In this document: positions 34,537 through 42,683 of the stretch, piece by piece
Layout of the letters: every line of letters begins with the position of its first letter
Numbering within the stretch: the stretch's first letter is position 1
NCBI GenBank assembly: GCA_044221555.1
Contig: JBGAOY010000015.1
Location: forward strand, 1 to 64,000
Direction of reading: 5' to 3'
From: JAEUJM01 sp044221555
GTDB taxonomy: Bacteria > Actinomycetota > Acidimicrobiia > Acidimicrobiales > DATDAH01
DNA: 64,000 nt
Position numbers and translations under genes: made by a program
Notes under the pieces: generated by a model
What the model was told of the DNA's origin: nothing
Databases searched by the model: none
What the model saw: the letters and a program-made list of their open reading frames with translations, nothing else

Positions 34537-34543
34537 TTACTAT
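34537..34543. promoter_or_regulatory. Overlapping back-to-back -10 elements in a 21-bp divergent region
   Basis: Plus TACTAT (34538-34543) lies 8 bases before the GTG at 34552. Minus TAGTAA (34542-34537) lies 6 bases before the ATG at 34530. The minus hexamer is imperfect at its last base. Confidence 0.5.
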
Positions 34544-34551
34544 CGGCCGCC

Positions 34552-34974
34552 GTGGATCACCGCTACCGGGTCGTCGTGGCCAAGACCGGCCTCGACGGTC
34601 ACGACCGCGGTGTGAAGGTGATCGCCCGGGCCCTGCGCGACGCGGGGTTCGAGGTCATCTACACCGGCCTGTTCCAGACCCCGGAGCAGGTGGCGGCCGC
34701 AGTGGTGCAGGAGGATGCCGACGCCGTGGGGCTCTCGGTGCTCTCCGGCGCCCATCTCACGCTCTTCCCCCGGGTCATCGCCGAGTTGGCCGCGCGCGGC
34801 CGCGACGACGCCCTGGTCTTCGGCGGCGGGATCATCCCCGACGCCGACATCGCCACCCTCAAAGCACAGGGTGTGGCCGAGGTGTTCAACCCGGGCACCT
34901 CGATCGACACCATCACCGATTGGCTCGCCGCGGCCCTCGCCGAGCGCGAGCGACGACTGGAGGATCCCACCTAG
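34552..34974 (+). CDS. Stand-alone cobalamin (B12)-binding domain protein, methylmalonyl-CoA mutase type
   Basis: This 140-residue protein is a complete B12-binding Rossmann-like domain as found at the C-terminus of methylmalonyl-CoA mutase: VVVAKTGLDGHDRGVKVIARAL with the cobalt-ligating His17 in DGHDRG, then IYTGLFQTPEQV, GLSVLSGAHLTLFP and FGGGIIPDADI. It should pair with a separate mutase large subunit not in this window. Next to sucCD, it fits conversion of methylmalonyl-CoA to succinyl-CoA and on to succinate. Its TAG shares a base with the sucC GTG, so the three genes form one operon. Leaderless GTG start. Confidence 0.88.
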   Translation: MDHRYRVVVAKTGLDGHDRGVKVIARALRDAGFEVIYTGLFQTPEQVAAAVVQEDADAVGLSVLSGAHLTLFPRVIAELAARGRDDALVFGGGIIPDADIATLKAQGVAEVFNPGTSIDTITDWLAAALAERERRLEDPT

Positions 34975-36122
34975 TGGACCTGTACGAATATCAGGGGAAG
35001 CAGTTCTTCGCTTCCTACGACATCCCCGTCTCGCCCGGCGAGGCGGTCACCACGGTGGACGACGCCGTCGCCGCGGCCGACCGCATCGGCTACCCGGTGG
35101 TGGTGAAGGCCCAGGTGCAGGTCGGCGGGCGCGGCAAGGCCGGCGGCATCAAGCTGGCCGACGACGCCGCGTCGTGCCGCGAGCACGCCCAGAACATCCT
35201 GGGCATGGACATCAAGGGCCACACGGTCGAGATCGTGTGGATCGAGCTGGCCTCCGACATCGCCGAGGAGTACTACGCCAGCTTCACCCTCGACCGGGCC
35301 GCCAAGAAGCACCTCGGCATGCTGTCGGCCGAGGGCGGCGTGGAGATCGAGGCGGTCGCGGCCGACAACCCCGACGCCATCGCCAAGATCCACATCGACC
35401 CGGTCGACGGGCTGACGCCCGAGGCCTGCCGTGAGTGGGTCGTCGCGGCCGACCTGAACCCCGACGTCACCGACGGCACGGTCGACATCCTGCTCAAGCT
35501 CTACCGGGCCTACACCGAGGGCGACGCCGACCTGGTGGAGATCAACCCGCTGATCGTGAAGCCCGACGGCGCCGTGCACGCGCTCGACGCCAAGGTCACC
35601 CTCGACGGCAACGCGCTGTTCCGCCACCCGGACTACGAGCAGTACGACGCCACCCAGGTGCGTGACGAGCGTGAGCAGGCCGCCCACGAGAAGGGGCTGC
35701 AGTACGTGGGCCTCGACGGCACCGTGGGCATCATCGCCAACGGCGCCGGCCTGGCCATGAGCACCGTCGACGTGGTGAGCCAGGTGGGCGGGTCACCCGC
35801 CAACTTCCTCGACATCGGCGGCGGCGCCAACGCCGACGTGATGGCCGGCGCGCTGGAGGTCATCAACAACGACGAGAAGGTGCGGTCGATCTTCATCAAC
35901 ATCTTCGGGGGCATCACCCGCGGCGAGGAAGTGGCCAACGGCATCGTGCAGGCCCTGGGCCGGGTGGAGATCAACTCGCCCATCGTCATCCGTCTCGACG
36001 GCACCAACGCGGACGAGGGCCGGGCCATCCTGGCCGAGCACGCCTCCGAGAACCTCACGTCCGAGCCCACCATGCTCGACGCCGCCCGCCGTGCCGTGGC
36101 CCTCGCGGCCGAAGGAGCCTGA
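34974..36122 (+). CDS. sucC: Succinyl-CoA synthetase beta subunit (ADP/GDP-forming)
   Basis: The 382-residue protein has an N-terminal ATP-grasp domain (VDLYEYQGKQFFASYDIPVSPGE, VVVKAQVQVGGRGKAGGIKLA near residues 40-60, EINPLIV near 190) and the C-terminal ligase domain (GLAMSTVDVV, LDIGGGANADVM, FINIFGGITRGEEVA). It forms the SucCD complex that interconverts succinyl-CoA and succinate with nucleotide phosphorylation. GTG start, one base overlapping the B12-domain gene stop, with GGAGG upstream. The sequence is complete and standard. Confidence 0.96.
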   Translation: MDLYEYQGKQFFASYDIPVSPGEAVTTVDDAVAAADRIGYPVVVKAQVQVGGRGKAGGIKLADDAASCREHAQNILGMDIKGHTVEIVWIELASDIAEEYYASFTLDRAAKKHLGMLSAEGGVEIEAVAADNPDAIAKIHIDPVDGLTPEACREWVVAADLNPDVTDGTVDILLKLYRAYTEGDADLVEINPLIVKPDGAVHALDAKVTLDGNALFRHPDYEQYDATQVRDEREQAAHEKGLQYVGLDGTVGIIANGAGLAMSTVDVVSQVGGSPANFLDIGGGANADVMAGALEVINNDEKVRSIFINIFGGITRGEEVANGIVQALGRVEINSPIVIRLDGTNADEGRAILAEHASENLTSEPTMLDAARRAVALAAEGA

Positions 36123-36127
36123 TCCTG

Positions 36128-37012
36128 ATGGCAATCTTTGTCGATGAGAACACCAAGGTCGTCTACCAGGGCCTGACCGGCAGCCAGGGCCGCTTCTACG
36201 GCCTGCGCAACCGGGACTACGGCACCCAGGTGGTGGCCGGCACCAACCCCAAGAAGGCCGGCGAGGACGTGGACGGCATCCCCATCTTCGCCTCGGTGGG
36301 CGAGGCGGTGGAGGCCACCGGCGCCGACGTGTCCTGCATCTTCATCCCGGCCCCCGGCGTGAAGGCCGCGGTCATGGAGGCCGCCGAGGGCGGCGTGAAG
36401 ATGATCGTGGTCATCACCGAGGGTGTGCCCGCCCACGACGAGGCCCTCTTCTACAACCAGCTCAAGCGGGACTTCCCCGACGTGCAGCTGCTGGGCCCGA
36501 ACTGCCCCGGCATCATCAGCCCCGGCAAGTGCAACATCGGCATCACCGCCGGCGAGATCGCCATGGGCGGCGGCCCGGTGGGCATCGTGAGCCGCTCGGG
36601 CACCCTCACCTACCAGGCGCTGCACGAGCTCACCCAGAAGGGCATCGGCCAGACCACCTGCGTGGGCATCGGCGGCGATCCCGTCCCCGGCACCACGTTC
36701 ATCGACTGCCTCGAGCGCTTCGAGGCCGACCCCGAGACCAAGGCCGTCATGATGATCGGCGAGATCGGCGGCTCGGCCGAGGAGGAGGCAGCGGAGTTCA
36801 TCGCCAACTCGATGACCAAGCCGGTGTCGGCCTACGTGGCGGGCGTGACGGCGCCCCCCGGGAAGAAGATGGGCCACGCAGGCGCCATCGTGTCGGGCGG
36901 CAAGGGCACCGCGGCGGCCAAGATGGACGCCCTGCGGGCCGCCGGCGTGCAGGTGGGCCAGAACCCCACGGAGGCCGGCGAGCTGATGGCCGACATCGTG
37001 GGGGCGCTCTAG
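36128..37012 (+). CDS. sucD: Succinyl-CoA synthetase alpha subunit
   Basis: This 294-residue subunit binds CoA at its N-terminal Rossmann domain (VYQGLTGSQGRFYGLRNRDYGTQVVAGTNPKKAG) and carries the phosphorylated His250 in KKMGHAGAIVSGGKGT. ITEGVPAHDE and LLGPNCPGII are family motifs. It starts five bases after sucC and completes the B12-domain/sucC/sucD operon. A very large hairpin follows its stop. Confidence 0.97.
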   Translation: MAIFVDENTKVVYQGLTGSQGRFYGLRNRDYGTQVVAGTNPKKAGEDVDGIPIFASVGEAVEATGADVSCIFIPAPGVKAAVMEAAEGGVKMIVVITEGVPAHDEALFYNQLKRDFPDVQLLGPNCPGIISPGKCNIGITAGEIAMGGGPVGIVSRSGTLTYQALHELTQKGIGQTTCVGIGGDPVPGTTFIDCLERFEADPETKAVMMIGEIGGSAEEEAAEFIANSMTKPVSAYVAGVTAPPGKKMGHAGAIVSGGKGTAAAKMDALRAAGVQVGQNPTEAGELMADIVGAL

Positions 37013-37030
37013 GGGGAGGGGGCTGCCCCC

Positions 37031-37136
37031 GCGGGTCGGCGGGTCCTGTCCCCGATCCGGTATCCAGGACCGCCGCCAAAACCAGAAACGGCGGCGGCTC
37101 CTGGACCCTCCGGATCGGCGCCACCCGCCGACCCGC
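37031..37136. terminator. Very long imperfect hairpin between convergent sucD and the membrane protein gene
   Basis: The outer arms GCGGGTCGGCGGGT (37031-37044) and ACCCGCCGACCCGC (37123-37136) are perfect over 14 bp. Inner parts continue to pair (CCGATCCGG, CCAGGA, CGCCGCC) down to a 12-base loop at 37078-37089. The gap separates convergent genes, so it probably blocks transcription both ways. Confidence 0.6.
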
Positions 37137-37147
37137 TACCCCGTTCT

Positions 37148-38668
37148 TCAGGGGTCGGTGGCCGCGTACGGTGGGGGGTTGGGGACGATCTCGTCCCACT
37201 CGACCAGCACTTCGTTCGGTTGTTGTTGGACGAAGCCGTCGGGGGTGTCGGGGATGCGCAGGGTGCCGCCGCCCTCGTCGCCGAAGGTGAGGCGCAGGGC
37301 CCACTTGCCGTCGCCGTTCTGGATGCCGCCGACCGCGTTGCGGTAGATGCGGGTGGGGCCGATCACGAAGTGGCTGGCGCCGGGGTCGCCCTCGCTGTTG
37401 GCCTCGATGTAGTGCAGCGCGGCCACGGCGTCGTCGCCGGCCTGGATCCACGAGCCGAGCGAGATGCGCTGGCCGACGAGGCAGACGAGCACGAAGAGGG
37501 CGACGCCCGAGCCGATGGCCAGGCGGGCGACGCGGTGCGAGGGCAGCGAGGCGTGGCTGCGCACCCAGGCGTAGCGGATCATGCCGACCACCACGAGCGC
37601 CGAGCCGATGGACGACGCCGCGTAGAGACGGTCGTTCTGGCCGTGTGAGCCGAGCGGCAGGGTGAAGCCCACCCACCCGCCGATGGCCATCAGCGCGATG
37701 CCGGCGAGCACGAGCGCGGGGCCGGTCTCGCGGTCGCGCTCGCCCTTCACCCACGCAACGGCGCACACGACGACGCCCACCGCCGCGACCGCGGCCAAGG
37801 CCAGGCGGAGCACCGCGGGCGGGGCGGCGCTGGCCAGCAGGCCGGTGCCGAAGTGGCCCGACCAGAACACCACGGGGTCGATCATCCGGAGCTCGAGCGG
37901 GTAGATCGAGTGGGTGGCCGACCACCCGGCGGCGGCCAGGCTGAGGGCGATCACCACGGCCCGCTGCCAGACCGTGACCGGCCGGCCGGGTGCCCGCAGC
38001 TGCCACCGGCCGGGCACCAGCACCGGTGCCAGCAGGCAGATCGGCGTGAACAGCTCGTAGCACAGCACCGACGCGGCCAGCAGCAGGCCGGCGGCCACCC
38101 AGCGGCCGTGGGTGAGCGCCAACACGCCGGCGAGGGTGAGCACCAGCGCGACGAGGCCGTTGCCGCTGGCCCCCCACAGGGCGATGGTGTTGTGGTTCGG
38201 CACCAGCACCCACACGGCGGCGACCGCCACCGCCACCAGGGGCGACAGGTAGCGACCGAGCAGCAGGTAGAGGAGCACGGTGGCCAGCAGGTAGAGCGCG
38301 GTCACGAGGGCGAACAGCACCAGCGGATGGGTGTCGGCGATGGCGTACAGAGCGGTGAGCGAGGCCCAGGTGCCGGGCCGGCTCTCGAGCATCGGGCGGG
38401 TCATGGCGCCGTTGAAGTGGCGGTACCCGGCCAGGCTCCAGTCGTCGAGCACGAAGCCCACGCCCTGCGCGGCGTACCAGGCCGCCCGGGCCAGGACGAG
38501 GGCAGCGAGGGCACCGACCGCCCACGCCGGACGCTCCAGGCGGCCGGCGACGCCCGAGGAGCCGGTGCGGCTGCCGGTGCCCGTGCTGCTGCCGGTGCCC
38601 GTGCTGCTGCCGGCGCCGGTGGGGTCGTCGTCGTCGTTGTCCCGCGTCTCGTCGTCGGCCGGGCTCAT
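37148..38668 (-). CDS. Polytopic membrane protein, GT-C-like (paralogue of 44466-45854)
   Basis: This 506-residue protein has a Gly/Ser/Thr tail (residues 15-38), about ten to eleven helices and a C-terminal soluble domain of about 110 residues after the last helix (FVIGPTRIYRNAVGGIQNGDGKWALR...). The first external loop holds VGFVLDDWSLAG; an acidic pair there is the usual catalytic feature of GT-C glycosyltransferases. The paralogue in the same cluster has GFVSDDWSLAG and the same terminal domain. Sugar donor and acceptor are unknown. It overlaps the epimerase gene by ATGA. Confidence 0.72.
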   Translation of the reverse strand: MSPADDETRDNDDDDPTGAGSSTGTGSSTGTGSRTGSSGVAGRLERPAWAVGALAALVLARAAWYAAQGVGFVLDDWSLAGYRHFNGAMTRPMLESRPGTWASLTALYAIADTHPLVLFALVTALYLLATVLLYLLLGRYLSPLVAVAVAAVWVLVPNHNTIALWGASGNGLVALVLTLAGVLALTHGRWVAAGLLLAASVLCYELFTPICLLAPVLVPGRWQLRAPGRPVTVWQRAVVIALSLAAAGWSATHSIYPLELRMIDPVVFWSGHFGTGLLASAAPPAVLRLALAAVAAVGVVVCAVAWVKGERDRETGPALVLAGIALMAIGGWVGFTLPLGSHGQNDRLYAASSIGSALVVVGMIRYAWVRSHASLPSHRVARLAIGSGVALFVLVCLVGQRISLGSWIQAGDDAVAALHYIEANSEGDPGASHFVIGPTRIYRNAVGGIQNGDGKWALRLTFGDEGGGTLRIPDTPDGFVQQQPNEVLVEWDEIVPNPPPYAATDP

Positions 38669-39639
38669 CCCTGCCCTGTCTGCTGTTGCGCTCGGTGCCA
38701 CTCGACGGTTCGGGCGAAGCCCTCGGCGAAGCCGGTGCGGGGCCGCCACCCCAGGTCGCGCTCGATGCGGTGCCGGTCGGCCACCCACACGTCGGTGTCC
38801 CACGGCCTCGGGGCCATCGTGTCCCACGCGGGCTCCACGTCGACGCCCAGCACCTGTCGAGCCACCGCCACCGCCTCCCGCAAGGTCGTCTGCACGCCGG
38901 TGCCCACGTTGTACACCGGGCCGGGGGCCGGTCGCCCGGTGGCTCTCGTGCCCGAGGCGGTGGCCGCAGTGGCGGCGCCGGCGTCGGCGGTGGCGGCGGC
39001 CAGCACGAGGGCGTCGACCACGTCGTCCACGTGCACGAAGTCGCGGGCGGTTCCCGGGTGGGCGAGCGGGGGCAGCCGGCCCTCGAGGGCGTGCTCGACC
39101 AGTTGCGGGACGAACCGGCGGGGGTCCTCCCACGGCCCGTACACCGAGTAGAGGCGCAGGGTGGTGAACCCGGCCAACCGGCAGGCCAGGGTGCCCCAGG
39201 CCTTGGTGAGCCCGTAGTAGCTGTCGGGCTGGGGGGCCTCGTCCTCGGTGGGCGCGTGGTCGCGGGGGCCGTACTCGGACGACGAGCCGGTGTTGACGAG
39301 CACCCTCACCCCGGCGGACACGCAGGCGTGGACCAGGTTGTCGGTGCCGATCACGTTGGTGGCACGGATGGACGGCTCGTCGGTCTGCCACGGGTAGGCG
39401 CCGTGGGCGGCCAGGTGGAACACCTGGTCGGGGGCCATCACGTGCACCAGCGCGGCCAACTCGTCGCGGGCGCCCAGGTCGACCTCGCGCCAGTGGAGGT
39501 CGTCGAGCACGTCGTCGAGGCGCCAGGTGTGGTGTTCGGGGCGGACGAGCAGGTGCACCTCGTGGCCCTCGGCCAGCAGGCGTCGCACCAGGTTGGCACC
39601 GACGAACCCGGTGCCACCGGTCACCGCCACCCGGGCCAT
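38665..39639 (-). CDS. NAD-dependent nucleotide-sugar epimerase/dehydratase (extended SDR)
   Basis: This 324-residue extended SDR has the Rossmann motif VTGGTGFVGANLVRRL at its N-terminus, the active-site residues Ser (NTGSSSEYG) and YxxxK (YYGLTKAWG, about residues 138-142), and the sugar-binding end (RLYSVYGPWEDPRRFVPQLV, ARDFVHVDDVV). An Ala/Thr-rich insert near 225-240 is unusual. It would modify an NDP-sugar for the surrounding glycan cluster; exact epimerase or reductase activity is not resolved. The ATG at 39639 directly precedes the Rossmann fold. The 189-base gap upstream shows no clear promoter. Confidence 0.87.
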   Translation of the reverse strand: MARVAVTGGTGFVGANLVRRLLAEGHEVHLLVRPEHHTWRLDDVLDDLHWREVDLGARDELAALVHVMAPDQVFHLAAHGAYPWQTDEPSIRATNVIGTDNLVHACVSAGVRVLVNTGSSSEYGPRDHAPTEDEAPQPDSYYGLTKAWGTLACRLAGFTTLRLYSVYGPWEDPRRFVPQLVEHALEGRLPPLAHPGTARDFVHVDDVVDALVLAAATADAGAATAATASGTRATGRPAPGPVYNVGTGVQTTLREAVAVARQVLGVDVEPAWDTMAPRPWDTDVWVADRHRIERDLGWRPRTGFAEGFARTVEWHRAQQQTGQG

Positions 39640-39810
39640 CAGCGGGCCGGGCCGGGCACCCGCCGGCCCACCGGTCGGAACCGTCCAGGTCGTCGGGCCC
39701 GCCGGTCGTCGTGGCCCGACGTGGGGGCGGCGTCCCTGGCCCGGCAACGCGCCACCAGCGCGGCGGCCGTTCGAGGTGGGGCGGACTCGGCCCGCGTGGA
39801 GCGACGGCCC

Positions 39811-39844
39811 ATCAGTCGAGGAACGCCATCAGTCCAGGAACGAC
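39811..39844. repeat. 17-bp tandem near-duplicate at the sulfotransferase 3' end
   Basis: 39811-39827 and 39828-39844 are the same 17 bases apart from two mismatches. The repeat duplicates the last codons and stop of the sulfotransferase gene, so a second in-line FLD-stop copy lies just beyond it. Confidence 0.75.
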
Positions 39845-40764
39845 GTGTAGCCGAAGGCGTCGAGGTACTGCCACGTGGCCGAGCGCACCCGCTCGACCTC
39901 GTCGGCGGTGAGCTCGGCCGCCGTGGCCCGGTTGGCCTCGGGGGTGGCGGCCCGGATGGTGCCCCACGGGTACACCTCGTCGAGGGGCTCGCCGTTCCAG
40001 CTGGGCGCGGCCAGGGCCGGGTGCGGCTCGAGCCCGAGCGCCTCGCACACCGGGGTGAGCGCCTCGAGGGCGTCGGCCATCACGTCCTCGGCCCGCACCA
40101 CGTGCACCCGGCCGGGGTACCGCTGCTGGCCCAGCAGGGCCTGGTACTGGCAGGTGGTCCACGCCTGCAGGTAGGCGTCGATCGCCATCGGCACGGGGCG
40201 CTTCTTGGTGTCGGCGTAGGCCGACCAGGGGTTGCGCACCACGTGCAGCACGTGGGCGCCGGGCAGGTCGCCGAGGATGCGGTCGGCGTCGACGGTGATG
40301 ATGGGGCTGTAGCCCACGTACACCTGCTCGTCGCCGCTCGACCGCCAGTCGCGCCACGTCTCGAAGGTGGCGCGGAAGAAGGCGGCCACGTTGGCGGCCC
40401 GTGACCGGCCCGACGCCTCGACCAGCCGGCAGTAGGCGGCGGCCCGCTCGTCGTCGTCGAGGTCGAAGGCCACGTGGCGGAACTTGCTGACGTGGGGGGT
40501 GCGGGCCCGCACCTTGGTCTCCTCGTCGATGATGGCGCGGAAGTCCTGTGCAGGGCCGGCGTCGAGCGCGAACTCGGGCCAGCGGTACTTCACCGGGAAC
40601 ATCGCGGCCAGCCCGTCGTGCACGTGCCGCGTGCCCACCTGGGACTCGAACGGGTACACGGCCAGCTGGGGGTGGCCGTCGAGCGACCGGTGGGTGACGT
40701 TGCCGCCGTTCTCGTACATGGCGCCCAGCATGAGCAGGCGGAAGTCGGTGGCGTCGGCGCTCAT
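39829..40764 (-). CDS. Sulfotransferase family protein
   Basis: This 311-residue protein has the sulfotransferase plan: an N-terminal loop LLMLGAMYENGGNVTHRSLDGHPQL (residues 10-34) at the PAPS 5'-phosphosulfate position, and VVRNPWSAYADTKKR (about 175-190) at the 3'-phosphate position. The first loop lacks the usual RSGTT, which is an oddity that may mark a subgroup. PAPS-dependent sulfation of a sugar or lipid is the likely role. It overlaps the DUF4915 gene as ATGA, a pairing that suggests joint action in glycan modification. Confidence 0.78.
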   Translation of the reverse strand: MSADATDFRLLMLGAMYENGGNVTHRSLDGHPQLAVYPFESQVGTRHVHDGLAAMFPVKYRWPEFALDAGPAQDFRAIIDEETKVRARTPHVSKFRHVAFDLDDDERAAAYCRLVEASGRSRAANVAAFFRATFETWRDWRSSGDEQVYVGYSPIITVDADRILGDLPGAHVLHVVRNPWSAYADTKKRPVPMAIDAYLQAWTTCQYQALLGQQRYPGRVHVVRAEDVMADALEALTPVCEALGLEPHPALAAPSWNGEPLDEVYPWGTIRAATPEANRATAAELTADEVERVRSATWQYLDAFGYTSFLD

Positions 40765-41894
40765 GACGCAGGTCCCTTCACCTGGAAATCGTAGAACAGG
40801 CGTCGCCGGCGGGCGGCACCCCGGCCGGGTCCGGCCGGCAGCCCGCTCGTGAGGTCGGTGGGGATGGGTTCGATGGCGAACAGCTGGTCCCCGGCGGGCC
40901 AGCGCAGGCTGGAGACCACCTGACCGCTGTCCAGGTTGACTGCGTGGATGCCACAGACGCAGCGATCGGGGTCGAGCCCGGGCGCGTAACGTTCGAAGCG
41001 CGGGAGTACGCGGGACGTTCCGACGAAGGCCATGCCGCCGCAAACGGCAATGCCGCGGGTCCAGCCGGGGAGTGTGGCAATGGGTGTGCAATCGCCGGTG
41101 CGAGTGTCGACGCGCACCACTTCGCCGTACCCGCTGTTCGCCACGATCAGGTTCGTCCTGTCGAGGAGCCTCGCTGAATGGGGGCGAGTCAGGCCGCGTG
41201 CGATGGGAGCTCGACCTGCGCCCGAGAACACCACGCCGCGTCCGTCGACCGGAAAGTCGCGGTGACCGGGCCGGCGCCGGCCCGGCGCTTCGGTCGACGC
41301 GGTGAAGTAGGAGGTCCTCAGAGAGTGACCAGCGGCGATCGAGTTCAACTGGAGGTGGTTGATCGTGAAGGCGTCGTCCCGGTCGTCGAGGCATGCCGGC
41401 CACCAGGTCCGCTCGTAGGACCCGTCCGACCGGACAGGGCCGACCGAGTTCTCGCCGACGGCGTTCGCCGAGAGGCGGCCGCCCACCATCGCCAGGTCGT
41501 GCAGGTAGAGCCGCCCCGGGAGCGTGCGACTGCGAACGGGGACGAGTGGGCCCGCTCCATCGCCCCAACCGGGCGCGTCGACGGGAACGAGGTCGTGCAC
41601 CTGGTTGGGGTTTCGGGTGCAGGCCACGTGGACCACGCCACGTTTGGCGTCGAACGCCAATCCCGACGGGTGGGGGAGTGGGAGATGGGTCACCTCACCT
41701 CGTCCACCCACCCCGGCAACGGCGAGCAGGAGGTGCTCGTACTCGCGCGTGACGAGCAGCGTCACGTCGAGTGCGTCCAGCAGGTCCCAGAACGGGCCTT
41801 GCACCCGGTGCCGCAGGAGCACGGGATCGACGGCGGACTCCCAGCCGCCCACCACGTCGAGGGGATCGCGCCAGGCGGCGTCGGCGTCACTCAC
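40761..41894 (-). CDS. DUF4915 / TIGR03032-type beta-propeller-like protein
   Basis: The 377-residue protein resembles the DUF4915 (TIGR03032) family often found in polysaccharide clusters: repeated strands such as GLAFDAKRGVVHVACTRNPNQVHDL, RLYLHDLAMVGGRLSANAVGENSVG, WWPACLDDRDDAFTINHLQLNSIA, PHSARLLDRTNLIVANSGYGEVVRVD and LPGWTRGIAVCGGMAFVG suggest a six-bladed propeller. No catalytic role is established. The GTG at 41894 is preferred because GGAAGG lies six bases upstream; an upstream GTG at 41943-41945 lacks one. Base composition is somewhat less GC-rich than its neighbours. Confidence 0.72.
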   Translation of the reverse strand: MSDADAAWRDPLDVVGGWESAVDPVLLRHRVQGPFWDLLDALDVTLLVTREYEHLLLAVAGVGGRGEVTHLPLPHPSGLAFDAKRGVVHVACTRNPNQVHDLVPVDAPGWGDGAGPLVPVRSRTLPGRLYLHDLAMVGGRLSANAVGENSVGPVRSDGSYERTWWPACLDDRDDAFTINHLQLNSIAAGHSLRTSYFTASTEAPGRRRPGHRDFPVDGRGVVFSGAGRAPIARGLTRPHSARLLDRTNLIVANSGYGEVVRVDTRTGDCTPIATLPGWTRGIAVCGGMAFVGTSRVLPRFERYAPGLDPDRCVCGIHAVNLDSGQVVSSLRWPAGDQLFAIEPIPTDLTSGLPAGPGRGAARRRRLFYDFQVKGPAS

Positions 41895-41943
41895 GTCGCG
41901 CCTTCCCACACTGAAACGACTTGACGGCGATTCTGGAGGAAAC

Positions 41944-41963
41944 ACCAGTCACCCGTGACTGGT
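41944..41963. promoter_or_regulatory. Perfect inverted repeat between the GT2 and DUF4915 genes
   Basis: ACCAGTCA and TGACTGGT are perfect 8-bp arms around CCCG. On the minus strand it lies about 40 bases after the GT2 stop and is followed by GTTT, so it may be a terminator. It also lies about 50 bases before the DUF4915 start and could be an operator. Confidence 0.5.
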
Positions 41964-42002
41964 AGTTCCCCCAAAGACCCGAGGGACGGCGGCGCGCGGG
42001 GA

Positions 42003-42683
42003 TCACCGGAACTGCCGCCGCAGCTCGAAGGCGCCCCGGTAGAGCCGCAGGGCCGTGCGCACATCGGTGGTCGACCGGCCGCCGTGGCGCCGGCTGGAGA
42101 ACAGGGGCAGCTCGATCATCGGGTAGCCCTCGGCCCGGCAGATCAGGGCGAACTCGGTGTCGATCAGATCGTCGTCGCGGGTGAGCTGCAGCAGGCATTC
42201 GAACGCGCGGGGGAACACCTTGGGGGTGCCGTTGATGTCCCACGCCGACAGGTCGAACAGTGCCCGGCACTCCAGGTTGTAGAGCAGCGAGCCCAGGCGC
42301 CGGGTGCGGCCCTCACGGATCTTGCGGTTGGCCTTCACCACGACGTCGGGCAGCACGGCGGCGTAGTGCAGGGCCTGGCGCAGGTCGTCGGGGTCGGTGC
42401 GCGCCGTGTTGGTGTAGCAGAGGGTGTCCCCGGAGGCCTGGGCGAGGCCATGACGCACCGCGGCACCCCACCCGCCCCTCGGGCTGGGAAGTGACCGCAC
42501 CACCTCGTGGCGGTCGGCCAGGCCGGCGCAGATCGCCTCGGAGTCGTCCCGGCTGCCGTTGGGGATCAGGAGCAGCTCGGCGGACGCAGGGAGCCCCCCC
42601 ACCGCCTCGACGTACTCGTCCACCACCAACCCGATGTGGTCGGCCTGGTTGTGGACGGGGAGGACCACGGAGATCTCAGGCAT
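42003..42683 (-). CDS. Family 2 glycosyltransferase
   Basis: The 226-residue GT-A protein begins ISVVLPVHNQADHIGLVVDEYV, with the nucleotide-binding site ELLLIPNGSRDDSEAI (about residues 35-50) and GGWGAAVRHGL. The expected DxD is replaced by YTNTARTDPDDL near 92-103, and a DTEFAL segment near 178 resembles the catalytic ED region. It is shorter than most membrane-linked dolichol-phosphate synthases and has no helices. It overlaps the transketolase subunit gene by eight bases and probably transfers a sugar in the same glycan pathway. Confidence 0.83.
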   Translation of the reverse strand: MPEISVVLPVHNQADHIGLVVDEYVEAVGGLPASAELLLIPNGSRDDSEAICAGLADRHEVVRSLPSPRGGWGAAVRHGLAQASGDTLCYTNTARTDPDDLRQALHYAAVLPDVVVKANRKIREGRTRRLGSLLYNLECRALFDLSAWDINGTPKVFPRAFECLLQLTRDDDLIDTEFALICRAEGYPMIELPLFSSRRHGGRSTTDVRTALRLYRGAFELRRQFR

